Of a stretch of DNA of 10,788 nt, positions 1 to 6,977 are shown in pieces. A model generated the notes under the pieces. It saw only the letters and a program-made list of their open reading frames with translations, had not been told where the DNA came from and searched no databases. The number at the start of each line of letters is the position of its first letter. Positions within the stretch are counted from its first letter, which is position 1. The position numbers were made by a program, and so were the translations under genes. This DNA comes from Candidatus Cloacimonadota bacterium (GTDB lineage: Bacteria; Cloacimonadota; Cloacimonadia; Cloacimonadales; Cloacimonadaceae), in NCBI GenBank assembly GCA_016875595.1, contig VGPI01000060.1:1-10788 (forward strand), given 5' to 3'.

Positions 1-753
1 TGTCTTTTCGATCTGCTCGCGCTGATAGCCGTGCAACAGTTCGGCAGAGGTAAAAGTAGCATCCAAAGGCAAGCCCCCATGCTGCTCATCGATATATTTG
101 GCAAAGGTAAAGACCGCCGAGGGGAAGCCCCGGAGAAATCTGATCCGTTCTTTGATCATCAGTTGATGATATGACTCCATCCCCTCCGGTGAAAGATGCA
201 CCACCGGCAGATCAAGATAATTGTGCAGACATTTCCAGATCTTGCTCTTCAGCGATGGTTTTCCCCGGGCCAGCATCGAACCACCCTTGAGCGTCGCGAT
301 CCGGTCTGCCCCAAAACGATAACCGCCCCAACTGAAGGTGCGGATCTTGGTCGCCCAGTTCAATCCCCAGCTCTTCACGTCATTGTAATACTGAAAAGTG
401 ACTCCCGTCGTTCCGCTGGTCACGCGGTGCATGGGTTTATACTGCCCGGAATTGACGGAGATGAGATCGTCCCAGCAGGGATTGATCTCCTGCTTGCCGA
501 TCGTCGGCAGTTTTTTCAGGTCGCTCAGATCCCGGAAATCAGCCGGGGTCAAGCCCCGCTCATCCATGACCCACCGGTAAAACAGCGTATTGGCATAGGC
601 ATGAGCAATCATCAGGCGCATCCGCCGCGTCTGGTAATCCGTGATCTGATCCTGACTCCAGTATTGGTTTTCCATCACGAACTTCACCATGCCATTCATG
701 TCGAACCCGTGCTTCAAACCCAGCAGCCAAAAAGTAATCGTGCTACGATTCAT
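1..753 (-). CDS. CapK/PaaK-like adenylate-forming enzyme (phenylacetate-CoA ligase family), 3' part cut by window edge
   Basis: Seen: an open minus-strand frame of 251 codons runs from ATG at 753 to the left edge. An in-frame TAA lies 15 nt upstream (769-771), so this ATG is the first possible ATG start. The protein has the family's N-terminal pattern, with HAYANTLFYR near residues 51-60, a P-loop-like TSGTTG at 112-117, and FLRGFPSAVFTFAKY in the second half. The C-terminal lid domain is outside the window. Family knowledge: PaaK-type enzymes adenylate a carboxylic acid and pass it to CoA or another acceptor; CapK-type members are common in capsule loci, mostly with unknown substrates. Inference: it activates an acyl or aryl substituent of the glycan. 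It is the second gene of this family here, clearly diverged from the one at 1921-3231, and a palindrome separates it from the methyltransferase gene. Family assignment is confident; substrate is unknown. Confidence 0.88.
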   Translation of the reverse strand, partial: MNRSTITFWLLGLKHGFDMNGMVKFVMENQYWSQDQITDYQTRRMRLMIAHAYANTLFYRWVMDERGLTPADFRDLSDLKKLPTIGKQEINPCWDDLISVNSGQYKPMHRVTSGTTGVTFQYYNDVKSWGLNWATKIRTFSWGGYRFGADRIATLKGGSMLARGKPSLKSKIWKCLHNYLDLPVVHLSPEGMESYHQLMIKERIRFLRGFPSAVFTFAKYIDEQHGGLPLDATFTSAELLHGYQREQIEKT

Positions 754-846
754 CTGAATTCCATTTGTTTAATAATATACCATCAAGCATTGAAAAGGGT
801 TCAAAACTCCATCTGTTCCGTGTCTATATTATAAGTGTAACCCTTC

Positions 847-936
847 CTCCTTGCTTCATTACCTTAGTTTAACCTTAGTATAACCTTACGCCCGTAAGGT
901 TATACTAAGGTTAAACTAAGGTAATGAAGCAAGGGG
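847..936. repeat. Long near-perfect palindrome (42-bp arms, 2-nt loop)
   Basis: The arm at 849-890 is the exact reverse complement of 893-934, with only 'cc' (891-892) between them. A T·G and a C-G pair extend the stem to 847/936. Inside each arm the unit TAACCTTAGT recurs about three times at 10-11 nt spacing (TACCTTAGTT, TAACCTTAGTA, TAACCTTACG on the plus strand), so the structure is a palindrome made of short tandem repeats. It lies between the methyltransferase stop (1007) and the CapK-like start (753). Neither strand has a U-run after the stem, so it is not a classical intrinsic terminator. In RNA it would form a very stable hairpin and could act as an RNase barrier, an mRNA stabiliser or a partial terminator. 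No target-site duplication was seen. The rest of the 754-1006 gap holds no gene. Confidence 0.97.
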
Positions 937-1006
937 AACATCAATTATCCGTACAAAATCGATACGGTATAGGTAAGCTTTCTTCAGGCAAAGAACTGTG
1001 ATGGCA

Positions 1007-1888
1007 TTAACCATTTTGTTTCACTGCCAGAAAAAAGGCGGTGGAATTGAGAAGGTGGTGGGAACGGGTGATCCCGAGCAACACAGTCAGGATGGCTCGG
1101 ACCAAACGCGATGCCAGGGCGGAAGGAGAGATGGAACCATGCCGGGAGGACGTGTCCGAACTGATAGTGCGGATCGTTTCAAATCCGGCGAAGCGCAGTT
1201 GCTCCTTCACCTGTCCAATGGTATATTCAGTGATATGGTGGGGGCTGATCACAAGTTGCTTGCCGCGCAGGGCACGGATCAGATTGGAAAAGCGATATCG
1301 GCTGGGTGTGGACAGGATCAGATAGCCCTTGTCCTTCAATACCCGTTTGGCATTGATCAGCAAGCCGAGAGGATCGGTCAGGTGTTCCCAGATATTGTTC
1401 ATGATCAGGCAATCAAAAGAGCCGGGTGGATAAGGCAGGTCATTAGCATCAGCTACGATGAAATCGATATTGCTGTCAACTACCCGCGCCTTTTCTATGG
1501 CTGAAATCGACAGGTCAACGGCAGAGATGGCGCATTGAGGGAAAGCACGGCGGATCTGAGTGCTAATGTAGCCTTGTCCACAGCCGATGTCCAGGATACG
1601 GATAAGATCATTTCCACTGACCCGGGTAATATGCCTGACGAGCGATATTGTATTGGCGATTCTTGCTTTCTGGAATGAGCTGTCGATATTGTCCTCAATC
1701 CCGTAGGGATCGCCACGTTTGTATTCATCGCAAGCATCAACTCTTGTGTGATCAAGAAAGACGGCAAAACCATGGGGATGAATACCGTAGAGACATTTTG
1801 ACCTGCCGGTCATCCACTCGGTCAAGGTGCAGGCATCACGGTCGGGATCCAACTGGCGCCGATGTCTTTGAGAATAGTATCGGTTCAT
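1007..1888 (-). CDS. Class I SAM-dependent methyltransferase
   Basis: This 293-aa protein has a Rossmann-type methyltransferase core. Motif I is ILDIGCGQG (residues 98-106), the acidic end of beta-2 is AVDLS (D125), VADANDLPYPPGSFDCLI follows at about 145-162 with WEHL at 167-170, and LKDKGYLILSTPS is at 184-196. Family knowledge: this is the Methyltransf_11/25-type fold, which binds S-adenosylmethionine through the GxGxG loop. Inference: in this locus it probably methylates a sugar hydroxyl or a non-sugar substituent of the repeat unit, because the core matches small-molecule enzymes and not rRNA methyltransferases. About 95 residues precede the core and were not recognised. The ATG at 1886-1888 follows the CapK-like stop by 32 bp with no clear Shine-Dalgarno, so a downstream start is possible. 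The acceptor cannot be named from sequence. Confidence 0.9.
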   Translation of the reverse strand: MNRYYSQRHRRQLDPDRDACTLTEWMTGRSKCLYGIHPHGFAVFLDHTRVDACDEYKRGDPYGIEDNIDSSFQKARIANTISLVRHITRVSGNDLIRILDIGCGQGYISTQIRRAFPQCAISAVDLSISAIEKARVVDSNIDFIVADANDLPYPPGSFDCLIMNNIWEHLTDPLGLLINAKRVLKDKGYLILSTPSRYRFSNLIRALRGKQLVISPHHITEYTIGQVKEQLRFAGFETIRTISSDTSSRHGSISPSALASRLVRAILTVLLGITRSHHLLNSTAFFLAVKQNG

Positions 1889-1920
1889 AATGTCAACCCA
1901 AGATAAACGCCGGATATCGA

Positions 1921-3231
1921 TCAGAGTAGTTCATTGATAACGGGGCGATACTTTCCCGATGGTGTATTGGGAATATCCTCTTCCAGGACAAATTCCACCC
2001 GCATATTCCCCATTTTTTGATGGATCATCCGGATCAGGGTCTCTTTGTCTATATCGGTCAAAGGGTCTGAAACGGTGCGGAATACGATCAGATCAGGTGC
2101 CTTTTGCACAATCTGAAACTTGATGAAGTTGCGGTCGATGGCGATATTGGTATCAAAGAGCAGATGCCAGAAATATGCCCAGTGCAAGATCTGCCCGTTG
2201 ACGCCCGTCAGATAGTCACAGGTCCTGCCCATTACTTGGGAGATCAATCGGCTCTTTCTTCCGCAAGGGCACAATTCGTCGGAAAAGATCGCTTGATCGG
2301 CATTCCAGTAGCGGATATAGGGCATGGCATAATTGTCCAGGTCGGTGATCAGCAGTTCGTCTTTCTCGTTGGATTCAAGGATCACGCGTTCCTCGGTGAC
2401 GTGCAAGCCATTGTGCTCAGCACATTCGTAGGCAATGCCGCCGATCTCGCCACAGCCGTATTGGTCAAAGCTGCCGGCATTGAATACTTTCCGGAACAGC
2501 TCACGATGCTGGGGCATCAGCGGCTCGGAAGTGGTAAGGATGGCTTTGATATCAAAGGTCAAGCCCTGCTCATCCAGTTTTTTGGCGAGTGAGTATAACG
2601 CCTGGGGATAACTCCTGATCAAACGGATGTGCTTGTTTTTCAGCGTGTTGACGATCTCATCAAAGATTTCCGGACGGGTGTCGTAAGCATCGAGGGATAC
2701 AGAATTACGTAAAAGATCGGAAAAGCGCTTGATCCATGTATCCTTCCAGCCATGCTTGATCACATGGCCGCCCCAGAAGTTCATCACCCGATCGCCGGGA
2801 CGGATCCCCATCCAGTCATAGAAACGCTTGTAACTTGCCCAGACCGAGCTGCGGGTACGGGCATCGTTGCGTTTGTACAGGATATTACCGGTGGTGCCGC
2901 CGGTCTGGCTGGTCTTGATACCCTTGATCTGGTGTTCATTATTGGGCATGAAGCGATCATACTCCGCCTTGATCTGTTCCTTGGTGATGATGGGGAACTC
3001 TTGGAGAATGGCCAGATCCCTGACATCGGAAGGAAAGATACTTTTACTGATCATCAGATTGCGATAATAAGGAACATGGGCATAGCAATGGGTCAGAAGG
3101 CGTTTGAGTTTGCTAATCTGATAAACCCTCATTTCCTCGGGCGAATACCACTGGCTCTTATCGTAAATCTGGTAGTACTTCCCGATCTGCTTACCGCTCA
3201 ATAGATCGATGATTTTGGTGGCGTCAATCAT
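1921..3231 (-). CDS. CapK/PaaK-like adenylate-forming enzyme (phenylacetate-CoA ligase family), complete
   Basis: This 436-aa protein has the full set of PaaK/CapK landmarks: LLTHCYAHVPYYR (45-57), the nucleotide-binding TSQTGGTTG (107-115), QYGCGEIGG (257-265), the adenylate-binding TDLDNYAMPYIRY (296-308), a CPCG cysteine pair (321-324) and a C-terminal PSGKYR whose K427 sits where the family's lid lysine is expected. It therefore looks catalytically intact. Family knowledge: such enzymes form an acyl-adenylate from a carboxylate and ATP. Inference: it activates a substituent for transfer to the glycan, perhaps together with the FemAB-like protein at 6978-8069. The start is well supported: its ATG overlaps the TGA of the upstream glycosyltransferase (ATGA, 3228-3231) and is preceded by an AGGACAGG Shine-Dalgarno-like run. 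The real substrate is unknown. Confidence 0.93.
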   Translation of the reverse strand: MIDATKIIDLLSGKQIGKYYQIYDKSQWYSPEEMRVYQISKLKRLLTHCYAHVPYYRNLMISKSIFPSDVRDLAILQEFPIITKEQIKAEYDRFMPNNEHQIKGIKTSQTGGTTGNILYKRNDARTRSSVWASYKRFYDWMGIRPGDRVMNFWGGHVIKHGWKDTWIKRFSDLLRNSVSLDAYDTRPEIFDEIVNTLKNKHIRLIRSYPQALYSLAKKLDEQGLTFDIKAILTTSEPLMPQHRELFRKVFNAGSFDQYGCGEIGGIAYECAEHNGLHVTEERVILESNEKDELLITDLDNYAMPYIRYWNADQAIFSDELCPCGRKSRLISQVMGRTCDYLTGVNGQILHWAYFWHLLFDTNIAIDRNFIKFQIVQKAPDLIVFRTVSDPLTDIDKETLIRMIHQKMGNMRVEFVLEEDIPNTPSGKYRPVINELL

Positions 3232-4415
3232 CCTGTCCTCACCCGGCTCACAAGTGACACGAAAAATTCGTTTAGTCGTTTACCTTGCACTTCGGCATTA
3301 AAGTGCTGCCGGCATACATTAAACCCGGCTTGTCTGATATGTTCCAGATTTTCATATTGTGTGATAGCATACTCCAGTTTCAGGGCAAAGTCCTTGTCGT
3401 CATCTGCTTGTGCTACCAGAGCCGATACCCCGTCCTGGAGATACTGGGTGATTTCGCCAACATCGGTCACGATCACCAGATTGCCCGAGGCAAGATATTC
3501 GCCCAGTTTGGTGGGAAATCCGCCTTCCGATTGAATGCCATGCGGGCGGGCAAGAGCAAGGATCTTTGACCTGAGAAGCAGGGGTGGCACCTCATCCCGG
3601 TGCACATTGCCCAGAGTTAAAACCCGCTGGGCTAATCCATGGCTCTTGGCTCTGTCATTAATGGCATCATCATTTCCACTATCCCCGACTATGACAAGGT
3701 TCCAGCCAGCAATGCGGTCGGCAATGGAAACAAATGCCCTGAGTAGAATATCAACTCCATCTTTGTGAAAACTCTTGTTCCCGATATAGGTGATGCGGTT
3801 TTCTCGGGGGACATTCTGAGTAAAGCGGCTCATGTCCACCGTCATCGGCAAGTGGATGATGCGAATATCCTTTTTCCCGTATTTTTGGTGGTACTCCTGC
3901 AAAATTGATGTCATAGCGATTACGCCATCGAATAAACGATAGTAGAGTTTTTGATACAGGGGACGGTAGAACCAGTTGCTGGCTTTCGGTCGGATCAAGA
4001 ACCAGGGGAATTCGCTATTTTCCAGCAGGAATTTGGTGTCTGTAGCACGGGTCAACAGGTAAACAAAGGGTATCAATGAACACCTGGCTTGTGCCAGGAT
4101 AATGATATCGATGTGTTTCCGGCGATTTATTCTGATCAATTTGATTAGACAGTTGATGTATCCATAGACCCACGCAAGAAAGGTCATATATCTTTTCTGG
4201 CTTTGATAGATCGTGTATGAGGTATATCTATACTCAACCCCGCTGAGAACGCCCATCCTCTGATTTTGGGGGTGTTTTCTGTCCTCTGAGGGTTTGTAAA
4301 CCAACACGCTGACCTTATTGCTCAACGAAGCCAAAACTTCCAGATATGACCTGATCCGGTTTGTCAGAGCGGTTCCGGTCGGATATTGGTGACCAGTGAT
4401 AAGAACGATGTTCAT
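3228..4415 (-). CDS. Glycosyltransferase family 4 (GT-B fold)
   Basis: Starting from MNIVLITGHQ the protein is 395 aa. The N-terminal domain begins with a beta-strand and a GHQYPTGTALTNRIRSY acceptor-side loop. The C-terminal GT-B domain has YIGNKSFHKDGVDILLRAF (210-228), LVIVGDSG (240-247) and the donor-binding signature EGGFPTKLGEYLASGNLVI (297-315), characteristic of a GT4 subfamily found in exopolysaccharide loci. Role: a retaining sugar transferase at the cytoplasmic face of the membrane, adding one residue to the lipid-linked repeat unit; donor and linkage unknown. Start choice: the frame stays open to a TTG at 4448, but the ATG at 4413-4415 overlaps the TGA of the preceding gene (ATGA), and the alignable protein begins there. 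The stop overlaps the ATG of the CapK-like gene, so three genes are translationally chained. Confidence 0.92.
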   Translation of the reverse strand: MNIVLITGHQYPTGTALTNRIRSYLEVLASLSNKVSVLVYKPSEDRKHPQNQRMGVLSGVEYRYTSYTIYQSQKRYMTFLAWVYGYINCLIKLIRINRRKHIDIIILAQARCSLIPFVYLLTRATDTKFLLENSEFPWFLIRPKASNWFYRPLYQKLYYRLFDGVIAMTSILQEYHQKYGKKDIRIIHLPMTVDMSRFTQNVPRENRITYIGNKSFHKDGVDILLRAFVSIADRIAGWNLVIVGDSGNDDAINDRAKSHGLAQRVLTLGNVHRDEVPPLLLRSKILALARPHGIQSEGGFPTKLGEYLASGNLVIVTDVGEITQYLQDGVSALVAQADDDKDFALKLEYAITQYENLEHIRQAGFNVCRQHFNAEVQGKRLNEFFVSLVSRVRTG

Positions 4416-5626
4416 CGCGGGTGTGGGCTGCTGGTTAAAATCCGACAATAGAATCCGATGAATTGATCAGCGATACTTATATTTTGGCGTTCTACCAAAA
4501 ATGCCTCGCGAGCGCGTAGAGCGTGGTTCCTTGCCTTGTCATAGTCATTCAGGATATCCATGATTTCTTGTGCCAACCCTTCTACATTACCACGCTCTAC
4601 CGTATGGATGCGTTTTTCGGTATGGTTAAAGAGCTCGTCAATTGCGCCCACCGAGTAAGCAACAATGGGATTGCCAAGCAGTAAACTCTCAGTAATAGTG
4701 CCGGGTGATACATCATTAAGTGATGGTAGGACGCTGATCCGGGCTTGGCGGACAAGATCAAAAACCTCTTCCCTCGTATCCGTTCTGTCTTTGAAAGTAA
4801 CCGATCTCTGCAGATCCAGTTTTTCCACCAGAGGTTGAATTTCAGTTTTTATCGATCCAGAAATACTGCCAATGATGAGCAAATTGACGTCATGTTTATG
4901 TTTTCTGACCAGCGCCAGTGCTCTGAGAACATCATAAATCCCCTTGTTGGGTTCCACCCTGCCGAAGAAAACACAGTCCCATTCCTTGTTAGTGTCTCTG
5001 GTCACGGGAAAATCCTCGGGTTTGAAAGGTGTAGGATACTTATATATGTTCGCATGTTCGTTTAACCCCCGTATCACTGATCCGGCATAATCGGAATTGA
5101 CGTTAAAGTACTTCGCCTGGCTCAGAATCCGCTTTTCAGTCCTTATCCGGTGTTTTGCCCGGCTATTCAACCGCACCTGTGCCATAAAGGCAAAGCCCTG
5201 GATTCCAATCAGGATGGGATAGCGATTGCAGAGGTCAAAGAAAACCGAGGAATACAAGGCATTCTCCGCTCCGATGATATGGATTAGGTCAGGTCTGATC
5301 CTTTTGACCAGGTGCCTGATTATCAGGCGGTTCAGGATAAACCCGGTACGGGAATCCAGATCAAGCGGCCAGGCCTTTTTGATCCATGGCATCCGGTGAT
5401 TGAAGTAGTGATACGTGATGCCATCGACCGTCGCCTGGCTGTAAAGAGAGACGAATTTATTGGGGCTGATCACATGGAGTTCCACGTCCTCCCGCGGCTC
5501 AAAGTCCGCCAGCCACATACTGATCCACGGTGCCTGTTCGAAGACGGGCAATCCCATAACACGACAGATCTTTTCATTACTGGAATTACAGATCCAGACT
5601 ACTTTGAGGAGTTTATGCCTGCCCAT
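4412..5626 (-). CDS. Glycosyltransferase family 4 (GT-B fold)
   Basis: This 404-aa protein has a two-domain GT-B layout. The N-terminal domain begins KVVWICNSS (8-16) and contains IRPDLIHIIGAENALYSS (110-127). The C-terminal domain has FFGRVEPNKGIYDVL (220-234), NLLIIGSISG (248-257) and the donor-binding region PSLNDVSPGTITESLLLG (301-318). The family's usual E-x7-E pair appears as D305-x7-E313, a conservative change. Role: transfer of one sugar from a nucleotide donor to the growing repeat unit at the inner face of the membrane; the sugar cannot be predicted. The ATG at 5624-5626 lies 3 nt after the stop of the polymerase-like gene and has no clear Shine-Dalgarno, which suggests translation by re-initiation. 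The 3' end overlaps the next glycosyltransferase by ATGA. Confidence 0.92.
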   Translation of the reverse strand: MGRHKLLKVVWICNSSNEKICRVMGLPVFEQAPWISMWLADFEPREDVELHVISPNKFVSLYSQATVDGITYHYFNHRMPWIKKAWPLDLDSRTGFILNRLIIRHLVKRIRPDLIHIIGAENALYSSVFFDLCNRYPILIGIQGFAFMAQVRLNSRAKHRIRTEKRILSQAKYFNVNSDYAGSVIRGLNEHANIYKYPTPFKPEDFPVTRDTNKEWDCVFFGRVEPNKGIYDVLRALALVRKHKHDVNLLIIGSISGSIKTEIQPLVEKLDLQRSVTFKDRTDTREEVFDLVRQARISVLPSLNDVSPGTITESLLLGNPIVAYSVGAIDELFNHTEKRIHTVERGNVEGLAQEIMDILNDYDKARNHALRAREAFLVERQNISIADQFIGFYCRILTSSPHPR

Positions 5627-5629
5627 CGT

Positions 5630-6919
5630 TCAATCGGATATCTCCCGAACCCTGTCTTTGACCGGGGGTTTTTCCCTGCTAAGATGATAGGATAGAGGAA
5701 CGATGATAAAGATGCCCAAATACATGAACCATCCCGTGATCACCTTCAGGATCCCCATGGTAATAAAGGTCAAAAGTGAAATACTGTAAAAGTACCTGTA
5801 TTCGTCCTTATACATTCTAAGGTTGTTTCTAAATGCTTCCACAAAGAGCAGCAGCAGGGATCCGAATCCCAGTATGCCTGTGGAACCGAGAAGATACAAC
5901 CAGTGCAAGTGGTACGCTTCCGGTGGAATATCGTGTGGGGATCCGGTAAGAGGCCGCTTCAAGAAACCATCAATGATCCAGTATATCCTCTGCAGACGCA
6001 ATTCCACCGTCGTAAGCCCCCGGGATTCGGTCTCCGCCTCCACCTCGATGCCTTCCTGAAGTGCCCTTTGGATATCTCCCACTCGCCGTTGTACCGCCTC
6101 GGAAGGAGCGATGTTGCCGACAAAACTCAGTGACCTGTCGATCACGCCTTCGGGGGTGAAGAGGATCATCAGGATGACGATCGTAGATGTCATGATCACC
6201 GCCACACCGCGCCTCAGCATGGTTCCGCTATAGACCGATACCAAAAGCGCTATCGAGCCCAGCAGCAGGGGGGTGGTAATAGTGCTGAAATAAACGGTGA
6301 GGATCATTAACATGATCAGCCCCAGATACATTGCCTTGTTCAGTGTCCCGGATGACTTGCGAAACAGGTAATATATGACTGGCAATAAATAGGGCAATCC
6401 GGAGAAGAAACCGTAGTTTGATATGCCGATGCGGGTGAAATATGTGACTTCCTCGGGTGCATAGCCACCACCGCCACCGACAATCGCTCTCACTGCCAAA
6501 GGAAATCTGATCAGTCCGATGATATTCAGAACGCAGGAAAAGGCAATGAAGAGCAGGGTGAAGCGCAGAATGAACCGTAGGGTTTCCTTTGACAAGTAGT
6601 ACATCAGGATCTCATGCAACAAAACGGACAGGGCGATCGGCAATACCCACCTCTCCAGCCACCACATGCTGAGCAGATTGAGGTAAAAAGAATGGATCAA
6701 CGTAACGATAATGAACAGGTACAGGTATTGCATCGTCCTCGTGGTGAGGATCGCTGAGCGCACCATCAGGATCCGGATGATCAATAAACCCATCCAAAGA
6801 TACAGGCTCAATGGTCCGATACCAAGGATCTGAATGTCAAGGTTGACCGCCATAACTCGGGAGATCATCGCTTGGATGATCACGATCACGATCGCTACTA
6901 ATATTCTATCTTTAATCAT
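5630..6919 (-). CDS. O-antigen polymerase/ligase-like membrane protein (Wzy/WaaL type)
   Basis: This 429-aa protein is strongly hydrophobic, with about ten membrane segments by eye (for example near 5-22, 33-53, 64-83, 91-109, 115-137, 168-186, 196-230, 238-254, 338-362 and 376-412). A large hydrophilic loop at about 256-336 ends in KRPLTGSP (321-328), then HLHWLYLLGSTGILGFG (337-353). That arrangement of RPLTG, a His-containing motif and LxxTGILGF is typical of PF04932 O-antigen ligase/polymerase proteins. Role: joining undecaprenyl-linked repeats (Wzy) or attaching the glycan to an acceptor (WaaL) on the periplasmic side; sequence alone does not separate the two, but its position inside a glycan operon favours polymerase. 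ATG at 6917-6919 is the first ATG in this frame and has no good ribosome-binding site of its own; see the micro-ORF chain directly upstream. Confidence 0.87.
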   Translation of the reverse strand: MIKDRILVAIVIVIIQAMISRVMAVNLDIQILGIGPLSLYLWMGLLIIRILMVRSAILTTRTMQYLYLFIIVTLIHSFYLNLLSMWWLERWVLPIALSVLLHEILMYYLSKETLRFILRFTLLFIAFSCVLNIIGLIRFPLAVRAIVGGGGGYAPEEVTYFTRIGISNYGFFSGLPYLLPVIYYLFRKSSGTLNKAMYLGLIMLMILTVYFSTITTPLLLGSIALLVSVYSGTMLRRGVAVIMTSTIVILMILFTPEGVIDRSLSFVGNIAPSEAVQRRVGDIQRALQEGIEVEAETESRGLTTVELRLQRIYWIIDGFLKRPLTGSPHDIPPEAYHLHWLYLLGSTGILGFGSLLLLFVEAFRNNLRMYKDEYRYFYSISLLTFITMGILKVITGWFMYLGIFIIVPLSYHLSREKPPVKDRVREISD

Positions 6920-6971
6920 AACACACGAATCATGTATCTGCCACAGCAGGGCATTCCATTATCAAACCTCC
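6916..6971 (-). promoter_or_regulatory. Strong RBS with two tiny ORFs coupled to the polymerase gene
   Basis: In the 58-bp gap upstream of the polymerase-like gene a perfect GGAGG (6967-6971, minus strand) sits 7 nt before an ATG at 6957-6959. That ATG opens a nine-codon ORF (MECPAVADT, stop 6930-6932). Its TGA overlaps, as ATGA, a second ATG (6931-6933) that opens MIRVL. The stop of MIRVL (6916-6918) overlaps, again as ATGA, the polymerase ATG (6917-6919). Ribosomes loading at GGAGG could reach the polymerase gene by two re-initiation steps. Alternatively this is a 1-nt indel scar separating the true RBS and start from the gene. The ORF coordinates are certain; the function is inference. Confidence 0.5.
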
Positions 6972-6977
6972 ATTGGT

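Noticed and set aside
828..833. TATAAT on the minus strand as a promoter for the left-edge CapK-like gene
   Set aside because: No acceptable -35 element at 16-18 bp spacing, and the region is AT-rich, so a chance match is likely.
196..834. Plus-strand ORFs, the longest here and others at 2104-2592 and 2752-3204
   Set aside because: They are antisense shadows of well-supported minus-strand genes and show no domain pattern.
847..936. Palindrome as a rho-independent terminator
   Set aside because: No T-run follows the stem on either strand and the stem is far longer than usual terminators.
4416..4448. TTG start for the GT4 gene at 4448
   Set aside because: It would overlap the upstream gene by 37 nt with no ribosome-binding site seen; the ATG at 4415 gives the operon's recurrent ATGA overlap and matches the normal GT4 N-terminus.
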